From the NCBI RefSeq assembly GCF_051014445.1, contig NW_027488366.1:15580001-15644000 (forward strand): DNA of 64,000 nt, read 5' to 3'. A program made the position numbers and the translations under genes. The notes under the pieces were generated by a model. It saw nothing but the letters and a program-made list of their open reading frames with translations. It was not told the origin of the DNA and ran no database searches. The DNA is from Colletes latitarsis. Taxonomy: Eukaryota; Arthropoda; Insecta; Hymenoptera; Colletidae. The stretch's first letter is position 1. Every line of letters begins with the position of its first letter. Shown piece after piece: positions 37,249-49,071 of this stretch.

Positions 37249-37954
37249 GATGAGGGCAAATCCTAGACCTAACCCAGACCTAACATGCGTTATTCTCTAA
37301 AGTATTTATCAAGACCAGGTTTAATTGAATGTTTCAGTGTGGTACCACATTACTGCGTGATCCAATCCAGAAATAGCCGAGGATCTAGCCATGAAGTATG
37401 AGAAATATGCGAAAGTATGAGCCTGATGAGGGCAAATCCTAGACATAACCCAGACCTAACATGCGTTATCCTCTAAAATATTTATCAAGACCAGGTTTAA
37501 ATGAATGTTTCAGTGTGGTACCACATTACTACGTGAACCAAACCAGAAAAAAACCTAGGATCTGATCAACGAGTATGTGAAGTGTGCGAAAGTATGAGTC
37601 TGATGAGGGCAAATCACAGACCTATCCCAGACCTAACTTGCGATATCCTCTAAAATATTGATCGAAACCATGTTTAATTGACAGTTTTAGTGTGGTACCA
37701 CTTTACTACGTGATCCAAAGCAGAAAAAACCCTCGATCAGGTCAGCATGCATGTTAAAACTGCGAAAGTATGAGCCTGATGATGGCAAATCCCACACCTG
37801 TCCCAGACCTAACATGCGTTATCCTCTAAAATATTTATCAAGACCAGGTTTAATTGAATGCTTCAGTGTGGTACCACATTACTACGTGATGCAATCCAGA
37901 AAAAGCCTAGGATCTAGCCATCAAGTATAAGAAATATGCGAAAGAATGAGCCTG

Positions 37955-38481
37955 ATGAGGGCAAATCCTAGACCTAACCCAGTCCTAACATGCGTTATTC
38001 TCTAAAATATTTATCAAGACCAGGTTTAATTGAATGTTTCAGTGTGGTACCACATTACTACGTGATCCAAACCAGAAAAAACCGAGGATCCGAACAACAA
38101 GTATGTGAAGAATGCGAAAGTATGAGTCTGATCAGTGAAAATCTCAGGCCTTACCTAGACCTAACTTGCGTTGTCTTCTAAAATATTGATGGAAACATGG
38201 TTTCATTGACTGTTTCAGTGTGGTACTACATTACTACGTGATGCAATCTAGAAAAAGCCCAGGATCTAGCCAGCTAGTATGAGAAATATGCGAAAGAATG
38301 AGCCTGATGACAACAAATCCCAGACCTAACCTAGACCTAACATGCGGTATCCTCTAAAATATTGAGCGAAACCAGGTTTAATGAACTGTTTCAGTTCGGT
38401 ACCACATTACTACGTGATACAATCCAGAAATAGCCCAGGATCTAGCCATGAAGTATGAGAAATATGCGAAAGTATGACCCT
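37955..38481. repeat. 7-monomer-spaced duplicate, right copy
   Basis: Counterpart of 36722-37248, with small changes such as GATCCGAACAAC for GATCCGTACAAC and TTCAGTTCGGTACC for TTCAGTGTGGTACC. The last change breaks the palindrome in this copy only. Confidence 0.86.
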
Positions 38482-38517
38482 GATGAGGGCAAATCACAGA
38501 CCTAACCCAGACCTAAC

Positions 38518-38869
38518 ATGCGTTATCCTCTAAAATATTTATCAAGACCAGGTTTAATTGATTGTTTCAGTGTGGTCCCACATTACTACGTGTTCCAAAC
38601 CAGAAAAAGCACAGGATCCGTTCAACAAGTATGTGAAAAACGTGAAACTGTGAGCCTGATGAGGGCAAATCTTAGACCTATCCCAGACCTAACTTGCGTT
38701 ATCCTCTAAAATATTTATCAAGACCAGGTTTAATTGAGTGTTTCAGCGTGGTACCACATTACTACGTGATACAATCCAGAAATAGCCGAGGATCTAGCCA
38801 TGAAGTATGAGAAATATGCGAAAGTATGACCCTGATGAGGGCAAATCACAGACCTAACCCAGACCTAAC
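38518..38869. repeat. 2-monomer tandem duplication, first copy
   Basis: Two monomers, GTGTTCCAAACC class A then TTCAGCGTGG class B, repeat at an offset of exactly 352. One difference is AGCCGAGG here against AGCCCAGG in the next copy. Confidence 0.88.
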
Positions 38870-39221
38870 ATGCGTTATCCTCTAAAATATTTATCAAGAC
38901 CAGGTTTAATTGATTGTTTCAGTGTGGTCCCACATTACTACGTGTTCCAAACCAGAAAAAGCACAGGATCCGTTCAACAAGTATGTGAAAAACGTGAAAC
39001 TGTGAGCCTGATGAGGGCAAATCTTAGACCTATCCCAGACCTAACTTGCGTTATCCTCTAAAATATTTATCAAGACCAGGTTTAATTGAGTGTTTCAGCG
39101 TGGTACCACATTACTACGTGATACAATCCAGAAATAGCCCAGGATCTAGCCATGAAGTATGAGAAATATGCGAAAGTATGAGCCTGATGAGGGCAAATCC
39201 TAGACATAACCCAGACCTAAC
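38870..39221. repeat. 2-monomer tandem duplication, second copy
   Basis: Repeats 38518-38869 and continues rightward as the copy of 30.4-31.1 kb at offset 8,456. The pair therefore probably arose after that longer segment was placed here. Confidence 0.85.
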
Positions 39222-39619
39222 ATGCGTTATCCTCTAAAATATTTATCAAGACCAGGTTTAAATGAATGTTTCAGTGTGGTACCACATTACTACGTGAACC
39301 AAACCAGAAAAAAACCTAGGATCTGATCAACGAGTATGTGAAGTGTGCGAAAGTATGAGTCTGATGAGGGCAAATCACAGACCTATCCCAGACCTAACTT
39401 GCGATATCCTCTAAAATATTGATCGAAACCATGTTTAATTGACAGTTTTAGTGTGGTACCACTTTACTACGTGATCCAAAGCAGAAAAAACCCTCGATCA
39501 GGTCAGCATGCATGTTAAAACTGCGAAAGTATGAGCCTGATGATGGCAAATCCCACACCTGTCCCAGACCTAACATGCGTTATCCTCTAAAATATTTATC
39601 AAGACCAGGTTTAATTGAA

Positions 39620-41958
39620 TGTTTCAGTGTGGTACCACATTACTACGTGATCCAAACCAGAAAAAACCCTGGATCTGTTCAACAAGTATGTGAAAAACGC
39701 GAAACTGTGAGCCTGAAGAGGGCAAATCTTAGACCTAACCTTGACCTAACATGCGTTATCCTCTAAACTATTTATCCAGACCAGGTTTCATTGAATGTTT
39801 CAGTGCGGTACCACTTTACTACGTGATCCAATCCAGAAATAGCCCAGGATCTAGCCATGAAGTATGAGAAATATGCGAAAGTATGAGCCCGATGAGGGCA
39901 AATCCTAGACCTAACCCAGACCTAACATGCGTTATTCTCTAAAGTATTTATCAAGACCAGGTTTAATTGAATGTTTCAGTGTGGTACCACATTACTGCGT
40001 GATCCAATCCAGAAATAGCCGAGGATCTAGCCATGAAGTATGAGAAATATGCGAAAGTATGACCCTGATGAGGGCAAATCACAGACCTAACCCAGACCTA
40101 ACATGCGTTATCCTCTAAAATATTTATCAAGACCAGGTTTAATTTAATGTTTCAGTGTGGTACCACATTACTACGTGATCCAAACCAGGCAAAAACCCTG
40201 GATCTGTTCAACAAGTATGTGAAAAACGTGAAACTGTGAGCCTGAAGAGGGCAAATCTTAGACCTAACCTTGACCTAACATGCGTTATCCTCTAAACTAT
40301 TTATCCAGACCAGGTTTCATTGAATGTTTCAGTGTGGTACCACTTTACTACGTGATCCAATCCAGAAATAGCCCAGGATCTAGCCATGAAGTATGAGAAA
40401 TATGCGAAAGTATGACTCTGATGAGGGCAAATCACAGACCTAACCCAGACCTAACATGCGTTATCCTCTAAAGTATTTATCAAGACCAGGTTTAATTGAA
40501 TGTTTCAGTGTGGTACCACATTACTACGTGATCCAAACCAGAAACAACCCAGGATCTGTTCAACAACTATGTGAAAAACGCGAAACTGTGAGCCTGATGA
40601 GGGCAAATCTTAGACCTAACCTTGACCTAACATGCGTTATCCTCTAAACTATTTATCCAGACCAGGTTTCATTGATTGTTTCAGTGTGGTACCACTTTAC
40701 TACGTGATCCAATCCAGAAATAGCCCTGGATCTAGCCATGAAGTATGAGAAATATGCGAAAGTAAGAGCCTGATGAGGGCAAATCCTAGACCTATCCCAG
40801 ACCTAACTTGCGTTATCCTCTAAAATATTGATCGAAATCAGGTTTAATTGACTGTTTCAGCGTGGTACCACATTACTACGTGATACAATCCAGAAACAGC
40901 CCAGGATCTAGCCATGAAGTATGAGCAATATGCGAAAGTATGAGCCTGATGAGGGCAAATCCTAGGCCTAACCCAGACCTAACATGCGTTATCCTCTAAA
41001 ATATTTATCAAGACCAGGTTTAATTGATTGTTTCAGTGTGGTCCCACATTACTACGTGATCCAAACCAGAAAAAACCCAGGGTCCGTTCAACAAGTATGT
41101 GAAGAATGCGAAAGTATGAGTCTGATGAGTGAAAATCCCAGGCCTAACCTAGACCTAACATGCGTTATCCTCAATAATATTGATCGAAACCAGGTTTAAT
41201 CGACTGTTTCAGTGTGGTACCACATTACTACGTGATCCAAACCAGAAAAAAACCCAGGATCTGATCAACGAGTATGTCAAGTGTGCGACAGTATGACCCT
41301 GATGAGGGCTAATCCCAGACCTATCCCAGACCTAACATGCGTTATCCTCTAAAATATTGATCGAAACCAGGTTTAATTGACTGTTTTAGTGTGGTACCAC
41401 TTTACTACGTGAACCAAAGCAAAAAAAACCCTCGATCAGGTCAACATGCATGTTAAAACTGCGAAAGTATGACCCTGATGAGGGCAAATCACAGACCTAA
41501 CCCAGACCTAACATGCGTTATCCTCTAAAATATTTATCAAGAGCAGGTTTAATTTAATGTTCCAGTGTGGTACCACATTACTACGTGATCCAAACCAGAA
41601 AAAACCCTGGATCTGTTCAACAAGTATGTGAAAAACGCGAAACTGTGAGCCTGATGAGGGCAAATCTTAGACCTAACCTTGACCTAACATGCGTTATCCT
41701 CCAAAATATTTATCCAGACCAGGTTTCATTGAATGTTTCAGTGTGGTACCACTTTACTACGTGATCCAATCCAGAAATAGCCCAGGATCTAGCCATGAAG
41801 TATGAGAAATATGCGAAAGTATGAGCCCGATGAGGGCAAATCCTAGACCTAACCCAGTCCTAACATGCGTTATTCTCTAAAATATTTATCAAGACCAGGT
41901 TTAATTGAATGTTTCAGTGTGGTACCACATTACTACGTGATCCAAACCAGAAAAAACC
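39620..41958. repeat. Segmental duplication D7, right copy
   Basis: Counterpart of 34512-36850. Differences noted: CCAGGCAAAAACCC near 40,186 and GAGCAGGTTTAATTT near 41,541. A third relative lies at about 55.6-57.7 kb through duplication D8. Confidence 0.86.
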
Positions 41959-42139
41959 CTGGATCTGTTCAACAAGTATGTGAAAAACGCGAAACTGTGA
42001 GCCTGATGAGGGCAAATCTTAGACCTAACCTAGACCTAACATGCGGAATCCTCTAAAATATTGAGCGAAACCAGGTTTAATGAACTGTTTCAGTGTGGTA
42101 CCACATTACTACGTGATCCAAACCAGAAAAAGCCCAGGA

Positions 42140-43530
42140 TCTGTTCAACAAGTATGTGAAAAACGCGAAACTGTGAGCCTGATGAGGGCAAATCTTAGAC
42201 CTAACCTTGACCTAACATGCGTTATCCTCTAAAATATTTATCCAGACCAGCTTTCATTGAATGTTTCAGTGTGGTACCACTTTACTACGTGATCCAATCC
42301 AGAAATAGCCCAGGATCTAGCCATGAAGTATGAGAAATATGCGAAAGTAAGAGCCTGATGAGGGCAAATCCTAGACCTATCCCAGACCTAACTTGCGTTA
42401 TCCTCTAAAATATTGATCGAAATCAGGTTTAATTGACTGTTTCAGCGTGGAACCACATTACTACGTGATACAATCCAGAAACAGCCCAGGATCTAGCCAT
42501 GAAGTATGAGCAATATGCGAAAGTATGAGCCTGATGAGGGCAAGTCCTAGACCTAACCCAGACCTAACATGCGTTATCCTCTAAAATATTTATCAAGACC
42601 AGGTTTAATTGATTGTTTCAGTGTGGTCCCACATTACTACGTGATCCAAAACAGAAAAAACCCAGGATCTGTTCTACATGTATGAGAAATATGCGAAAGA
42701 ATGAGCCTGATGGGAGCAAATCCCAGACCTAACCTAGACCTAACATGAATTATTCTCTAAAATATTGATCGAAACCTGGTTTAATCGACTGTTTCAGTGT
42801 GGTACCACATTACTATGTGATCCAAACCAGAAAATAACCCAGGATCTGTTCAACGAGTATGTGAAGTGTGCGAAAGTATGAGTCTGATGAGGGCAAATCC
42901 CAGACCTATCCCAGACCTAACATGCGTTATCCTCTAAAATATTTATCAAGACCAGGTTTAATTGATTGTTTCAGTGTGGACCCACATTACTATGTGATCC
43001 AAACCAGAAAAAACCCAGGATCCGTTCAACAAGTATGTGAAGAATGCGAAAGTATGAGTCTGATGAGTGAAAATCCCAGGCCTAACCTAGACCTAACATG
43101 CGTTATCCTCAAAAATATTGATCGAAACCTGGTTTAATCGACTGTTTCAGTGTGGTACCACATTACTATGTGATCCAAACCAGAAAATAACCCAGGATCC
43201 GTTCAACAAGTATGTGAAGAATGCGAAAGTATGATTCTGATGAGTGAAAAAACCAGGCCTGACCTAGACCTAACATGCGTTATCCTCTAAAATATTGAGC
43301 GAAACCAGGTTTAATGGACTGTTTCAGTGTGGTACCACACTACTACGGGATCCAAACCAGAAAAAACCCAGGATCTGTTCAACAAGTATGTGAAGAATGC
43401 GAAAGTATGATACTGATGAGTGAAAAAACCAGGCCTGACCTAGACCTAACATGCGTTATCCTCTAAAATATTGAGCGAAACCAGGTTTAATGGACTGTTT
43501 CAGTGTGGTACCACACTACTACGTGATGCA
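42140..43530. repeat. 9-monomer unit, occurrence 1
   Basis: The unit is identified by CCAGCTTTCATTG (here AGCTTTC at 42249), then GAAATCAGG, TATGAGCAATATGCG, GGGCAAGTCC, GATCCAAAACAG, GTTCTACATGTATGAG, the TGAATTATTCTC monomer, the GTGGACCCAC monomer, and two GAGCGAAACC monomers with GATTCTGATGAG and GATACTGATGAG. It matches 46343-47733 at offset 4,205. Confidence 0.85.
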
Positions 43531-43603
43531 ATCCAGAAAAAGCTCAGGATCTAGCCATCAAGTATGAGAAATATGCGAAAGAATGAGCCTGATGAGAGCA
43601 AAT

Positions 43604-43615
43604 CCCAGACCTAAC
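43604..43615 (+). repeat. Single-copy 11-bp element; 165-bp monomer
   Basis: One CCCAGACCTA unit in place of two. The same monomer in the 9-monomer units near 47,810, 51,335 and 63,640 keeps both, while 44826, 58908 and 60306 have also lost one. The deletion is therefore polymorphic among higher-order copies. Confidence 0.88.
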
Positions 43616-43870
43616 TTGCGTTATCCTCCAAAATATTGATCGAAACCAGGTTTAATTGACTGTTTTAGTGTGGTACCACATTACTACGTGATCCAAACCA
43701 GAAAAAACCCAGGATCTGTTCAACAAGTATGTGAAAAACGCGAAACTGTGAGCCTGATGAGGGCAAATCTTAGACCTAACCCAGACCTAAGATGCGTTAT
43801 CCTCTAAAATATTTATCCAGACCAGGTTTCATTGAATGTTTCAGTGTGGTACCACATTACTACGAGATCC

Positions 43871-46235
43871 AAACCAGAAACAACCCAGGATCTGTTCAAC
43901 AACTATGTGAAAAACGCGAAACTGTGAGCCTGATGAGGGCAAATCTTAGACCTAACCTTGACCTAACATGCGATATCCTCTAAACTATTTATCCAGACCA
44001 AGTTTCATTGATTGTTTCAGTGTGGTACCACTTTGCTACGTGATCCAATCCAGAAATAGCCCTGGATCTAGCCATGAAGTATGAGAAATATGCGAAAGTA
44101 AGAGCCTGATGAGGGCAAATCCCAGACCTATCCCAGACCTAACATGCGTTATCCTCTAAAATATTTATCAAGACCAGGTTTAATTGATTGTTTCAGTGTG
44201 GACCCACATTACTATGTGATCCAAACCAGAAAAAACCCAGGATCCGTTCAACAAGTATGTGAAGAATGCGAAAGTATGAGTCTGATGAGTGATAATCCCA
44301 GGCCTAACCTAGACCTAACATGCGTTATCCTCAAAAATATTGATCGAAACCTGGTTTAATCGACTGTTTCAGTGTGGTACCACATTACTATGTGATCCAA
44401 ACCAGAAAATAACCCAGGATCCGTTCAACAAGTATGTGAAGAATGCGAAAGTATGATTCTGATGAGTGAAAAAACCAGGCCTGACCTAGACCTAACATGC
44501 GTTATCCTCTAAAATATTGAGCGAAACCAGGTTTAATGGACTGTTTCAGTGTGGTACCACACTACTACGGGATCCAAACCAGAAAAAACCCAGGATCTGT
44601 TCAACAAGTATGTGAAGAATGCGAAAGTATGATACTGATGAGTGAAAAAACCAGGCCTGACCTAGACCTAACATGCGTTATCCTCTAAAATATTGAGCGA
44701 AACCAGGTTTAATGGACTGTTTCAGTGTGGTACCACACTACTACGTGATGCAATCCAGAAAAAGCTCAGGATCTAGCCATCAAGTATGAGAAATATGCGA
44801 AAGAATGAGCCTGATGAGAGCAAATCCCAGACCTAACTTGCGTTATCCTCCAAAATATTGATCGAAACCAGGTTTAATTGACTGTTTTAGTGTGGTACCA
44901 CATTACTACGTGATCCAAACCAGAAAAAACCCAGGATCTGTTCAACAAGTATGTGAAAAACGCGAAACTGTGAGCCTGATGAGGGCAAATCTTAGACCTA
45001 ACCCAGACCTAAGATGCGTTATCCTCTAAAATATTTATCCAGACCAGGTTTCATTGAATGTTTCAGTGTGGTACCACTTTACTACGTGATCCAATCCAGA
45101 AATAGCCCAGGATCTAGCCATGAAGTATGAGAAATATGCGAAAGTATGAGCCCGATGAGGGCAAATCCTAGACCTAACCCAGACCTAACATGCGTTATTC
45201 TCTAAAGTATTTATCAAGACCAGGTTTAATTGAATGTTTCAGTGTGGTACCACATTACTACGAGATCCAAACCAGAAACAACCCAGGATCTGTTCAACAA
45301 CTATGTGAAAAACGCGAAACTGTGAGCCTGATGAGGGCAAATCTTAGACCTAACCTTGACCTAACATGCGCTATCCTCTAAACTATTTATCCAGACCAAG
45401 TTTCATTGATTGTTTCAGTGTGGTACCACTTTACTACGTGATCCAATCCAGAAATAGCCCTGGATCTAGCCATGAAGTATGAGAAATATGCGAAAGTAAG
45501 AGCCTGATGAGGGCAAATCCTAGACCTATCCCAGACCTAACTTGCGTTATCCTCTAAACTATTTATCCAGACCAGGTTTCATTGATTGTTTCAGTGTGGT
45601 ACCACTTTACTACGTGATCCAATCCAGAAATAGCCCTGGATCTAGCCATGAAGTATGAGAAATATGTGAAAGTAAGAGCCTGATGAGGGCAAATCCTAGA
45701 CCTATCCCAGACCTAACTTGCGTTATCCTCTAAAATATTGATCGAAATCAGGTTTAATTGACTGTTTCAGCGTGGTACCACATTACTACGTGATACAATC
45801 CAGAAACAGCCCAGGATCTAGCCATGAAGTATGTCAAGTGTGCGACAGTATGACCCTGATGAGGGCTAATCCCAGACCTATCCCAGACCTAACATGCGTT
45901 ATCCTCTAAAATATTGATCGAAAACAGGTTTAATTGACTGTTTTAGTGTGGTACCACTTTACTACGTGAACCAAAGCAAAAAAAACCCTCGATCAGGTCA
46001 ACATGCATGTTAAAACTGCGAAAGTATGACCCTGATGAGGGCAAATCACAGACCTAACCCAGACCTAACATGCGTTATCCTCTAAAATATTTATCAAGAC
46101 CAGGTTTAATTTAATGTTCCAGTGTGGTACCACATTACTACGTGATCCAAACCAGAAAAAACCCTGGATCTGTTCAACAAGTATGTGAAAAACGCGAAAC
46201 TGTGAGCCTGATGAGGGCAAATCTTAGACCTAACC
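43871..46235. repeat. Segmental duplication D9, left copy
   Basis: Matches 59351-61715 at offset 15,480. Marks: CATTACTACGAGATCC, GACCAAGTTTCATTG, CTTTGCTACGTG, two 165-bp monomers in parallel positions, and GTATGTCAAGTGTGCG. The left portion of the same relationship (42.9-43.6 kb with 58.2-58.9 kb) has offset 15,304, because one monomer is lost on each side at different places. Confidence 0.86.
44826..44837 (+). repeat. Single-copy 11-bp element; 165-bp monomer
   Basis: As at 43604, followed by CTTGCGTTATCCTCC. It lies at the matching place in the next local unit, 1,222 bases on, which equals seven monomers minus ten bases because of this loss. Confidence 0.88.
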
Positions 46236-48331
46236 TAGACCTAACATGCGGAATCCTCTAAAATATTGAGCGAAACCAGGTTTAATGAACTGTTTCAGTG
46301 TGGTACCACATTACTACGTGATCCAAACCAGAAAAAGCCCAGGATCTGTTCAACAAGTATGTGAAAAACGCGAAACTGTGAGCCTGATGAGGGCAAATCT
46401 TAGACCTAACCTTGACCTAACATGCGTTATCCTCTAAAATATTTATCCAGACCAGCTTTCATTGAATGTTTCAGTGTGGTACCACTTTACTACGTGATCC
46501 AATCCAGAAATAGCCCAGGATCTAGCCATGAAGTATGAGAAATATGCGAAAGTAAGAGCCTGATGAGGGCAAATCCTAGACCTATCCCAGACCTAACTTG
46601 CGTTATCCTCTAAAATATTGATCGAAATCAGGTTTAATTGACTGTTTCAGCGTGGAACCACATTACTACGTGATACAATCCAGAAACAGCCCAGGATCTA
46701 GCCATGAAGTATGAGCAATATGCGAAAGTATGAGCCTGATGAGGGCAAGTCCTAGACCTAACCCAGACCTAACATGCGTTATCCTCTAAAATATTTATCA
46801 AGACCAGGTTTAATTGATTGTTTCAGTGTGGTCCCACATTACTACGTGATCCAAAACAGAAAAAACCCAGGATCTGTTCTACATGTATGAGAAATATGCG
46901 AAAGAATGAGCCTGATGGGAGCAAATCCCAGACCTAACCTAGACCTAACATGAATTATTCTCTAAAATATTGATCGAAACCTGGTTTAATCGACTGTTTC
47001 AGTGTGGTACCACATTACTATGTGATCCAAACCAGAAAATAACCCAGGATCTGTTCAACGAGTATGTGAAGTGTGCGAAAGTATGAGTCTGATGAGGGCA
47101 AATCCCAGACCTATCCCAGACCTAACATGCGTTATCCTCTAAAATATTTATCAAGACCAGGTTTAATTGATTGTTTCAGTGTGGACCCACATTACTATGT
47201 GATCCAAACCAGAAAAAACCCAGGATCCGTTCAACAAGTATGTGAAGAATGCGAAAGTATGAGTCTGATGAGTGAAAATCCCAGGCCTAACCTAGACCTA
47301 ACATGCGTTATCCTCAAAAATATTGATCGAAACCTGGTTTAATCGACTGCTTCAGTGTGGTACCACATTACTATGTGATCCAAACCAGAAAATAACCCAG
47401 GATCCGTTCAACAAGTATGTGAAGAATGCGAAAGTATGATTCTGATGAGTGAAAAAACCAGGCCTGACCTAGACCTAACATGCGTTATCCTCTAAAATAT
47501 TGAGCGAAACCAGGTTTAATGGACTGTTTCAGTGTGGTACCACACTACTACGGGATCCAAACCAGAAAAAACCCAGGATCTGTTCAACAAGTATGTGAAG
47601 AATGCGAAAGTATGATACTGATGAGTGAAAAAACCAGGCCTGACCTAGACCTAACATGCGTTATCCTCTAAAATATTGAGCGAAACCAGGTTTAATGGAC
47701 TGTTTCAGTGTGGTACCACACTACTACGTGATGCAATCCAGAAAAAGCTCAGGATCTAGCCATCAAGTATGAGAAATATGCGAAAGAATGAGCCTGATGA
47801 GAGCAAATCCCAGACCTATCCCAGACCTAACTTGCGTTATCCTCCAAAATATTGATCGAAACCAGGTTTAATTGACTGTTTTAGTGTGGTACCACATTAC
47901 TACGTGATCCAAACCAGAAAAAACCCGGGATCTGTTCAACAAGTATGTGAAAAACGCGAAACTGTGAGCCTGATGAGGGCAAATCTTATACCTAACCTTG
48001 ACCTAACATGCGTTATCCTCTAAAATATTTATCCAGACCAGCTTTCATTGAATGTTTCAGTGTGGTACCACTTTACTACGTGATCCAATCCAGAAATAGC
48101 CCAGGATCTAGCCATGAAGTATGAGAAATATGCGAAAGTAAGAGCCTGATGAGGGCAAATCCTAGACCTATCCCAGACCTAACTTGCGTTATCCTGTAAA
48201 ATATTGATCGAAATCAGGTTTAATTGACTGTTTCAGCGTGGTACCACATTACTACGTGATACAATCCAGAAACAGCCCAGGATCTAGCCATGAAGTATGA
48301 GCAATATGCGAAAGTATGAGCCTGATGAGGG
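45550..48331. repeat. 3,522-bp tandem repeat, first copy
   Basis: Matches 49072-51853 at offset 3,522 (20 monomers plus 2). Marks in both: GAGAAATATGTGAAAG, GTATGTCAAGTGTGCG, a class C palindrome monomer, GATGCGGAATCC-type starts, and the 9-monomer unit. 48,332-49,071 lies between the copies and is ordinary satellite with a class C monomer (palindrome at 48466). Confidence 0.86.
46343..47733. repeat. 9-monomer unit, occurrence 2
   Basis: Same monomer order as at 42.1 kb, marker AGCTTTC at 46454. A partial third occurrence follows directly, 1,586 bases on (marker at 48040), and breaks off near 48,331 in the TATGAGCAATATGCG monomer. Confidence 0.86.
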
Positions 48332-49071
48332 CTAATCCCAGACCTATCCCAGACCTAACATGCGTTATCCTCTAAAATATTGATCGAAACCAGGTTTAAT
48401 TGACTGTTTTAGTGTGGTACCACTTTACTACGTGAACCAAAGCAAAAAAAACCCTCGATCAGGTCAACATGCATGTTAAAACTGCGAAAGTATGACCCTG
48501 ATGAGGGCAAATCACAGACCTAACCCAGACCTAACATGCGTTATCCTCTAAAATATTTATCAAGACCAGGTTTAATTTAATGTTCCAGTGTGGTACCACA
48601 TTACTACGTGATCCAAACCAGAAAAAACCCTGGATCTGTTCAACAAGTATGTGAAAAACGCGAAACTGTGAGCCTGATGAGGGCAAATCTTAGACCTAAC
48701 CCAGACCTAAGATGCGTTATCCTCTAAAATATTTATCCAGACCAGGTTTCATTGAATGTTTCAGTGTGGTACCACTTTACTACGTGATCCAATCCAGAAA
48801 TAGCCCAGGATCTAGCCATGAAGTATGAGAAATATGCGAAAGTATGAGCCCGATGAGGGCAAATCCTAGACCTAACCCAGACCTAACATGCGTTATTCTC
48901 TAAAGTATTTATCAAGACCAGGTTTAATTGAATGTTTCAGTGTGGTACCACATTACTACGAGATCCAAACCAGAAACAACCCAGGATCTGTTCAACAAGT
49001 ATGTGAAAAACGCGAAACTGTGAGCCTGATGAGGGCAAATCTTAGACCTAACCCAGACCTAAGATGCGTTA

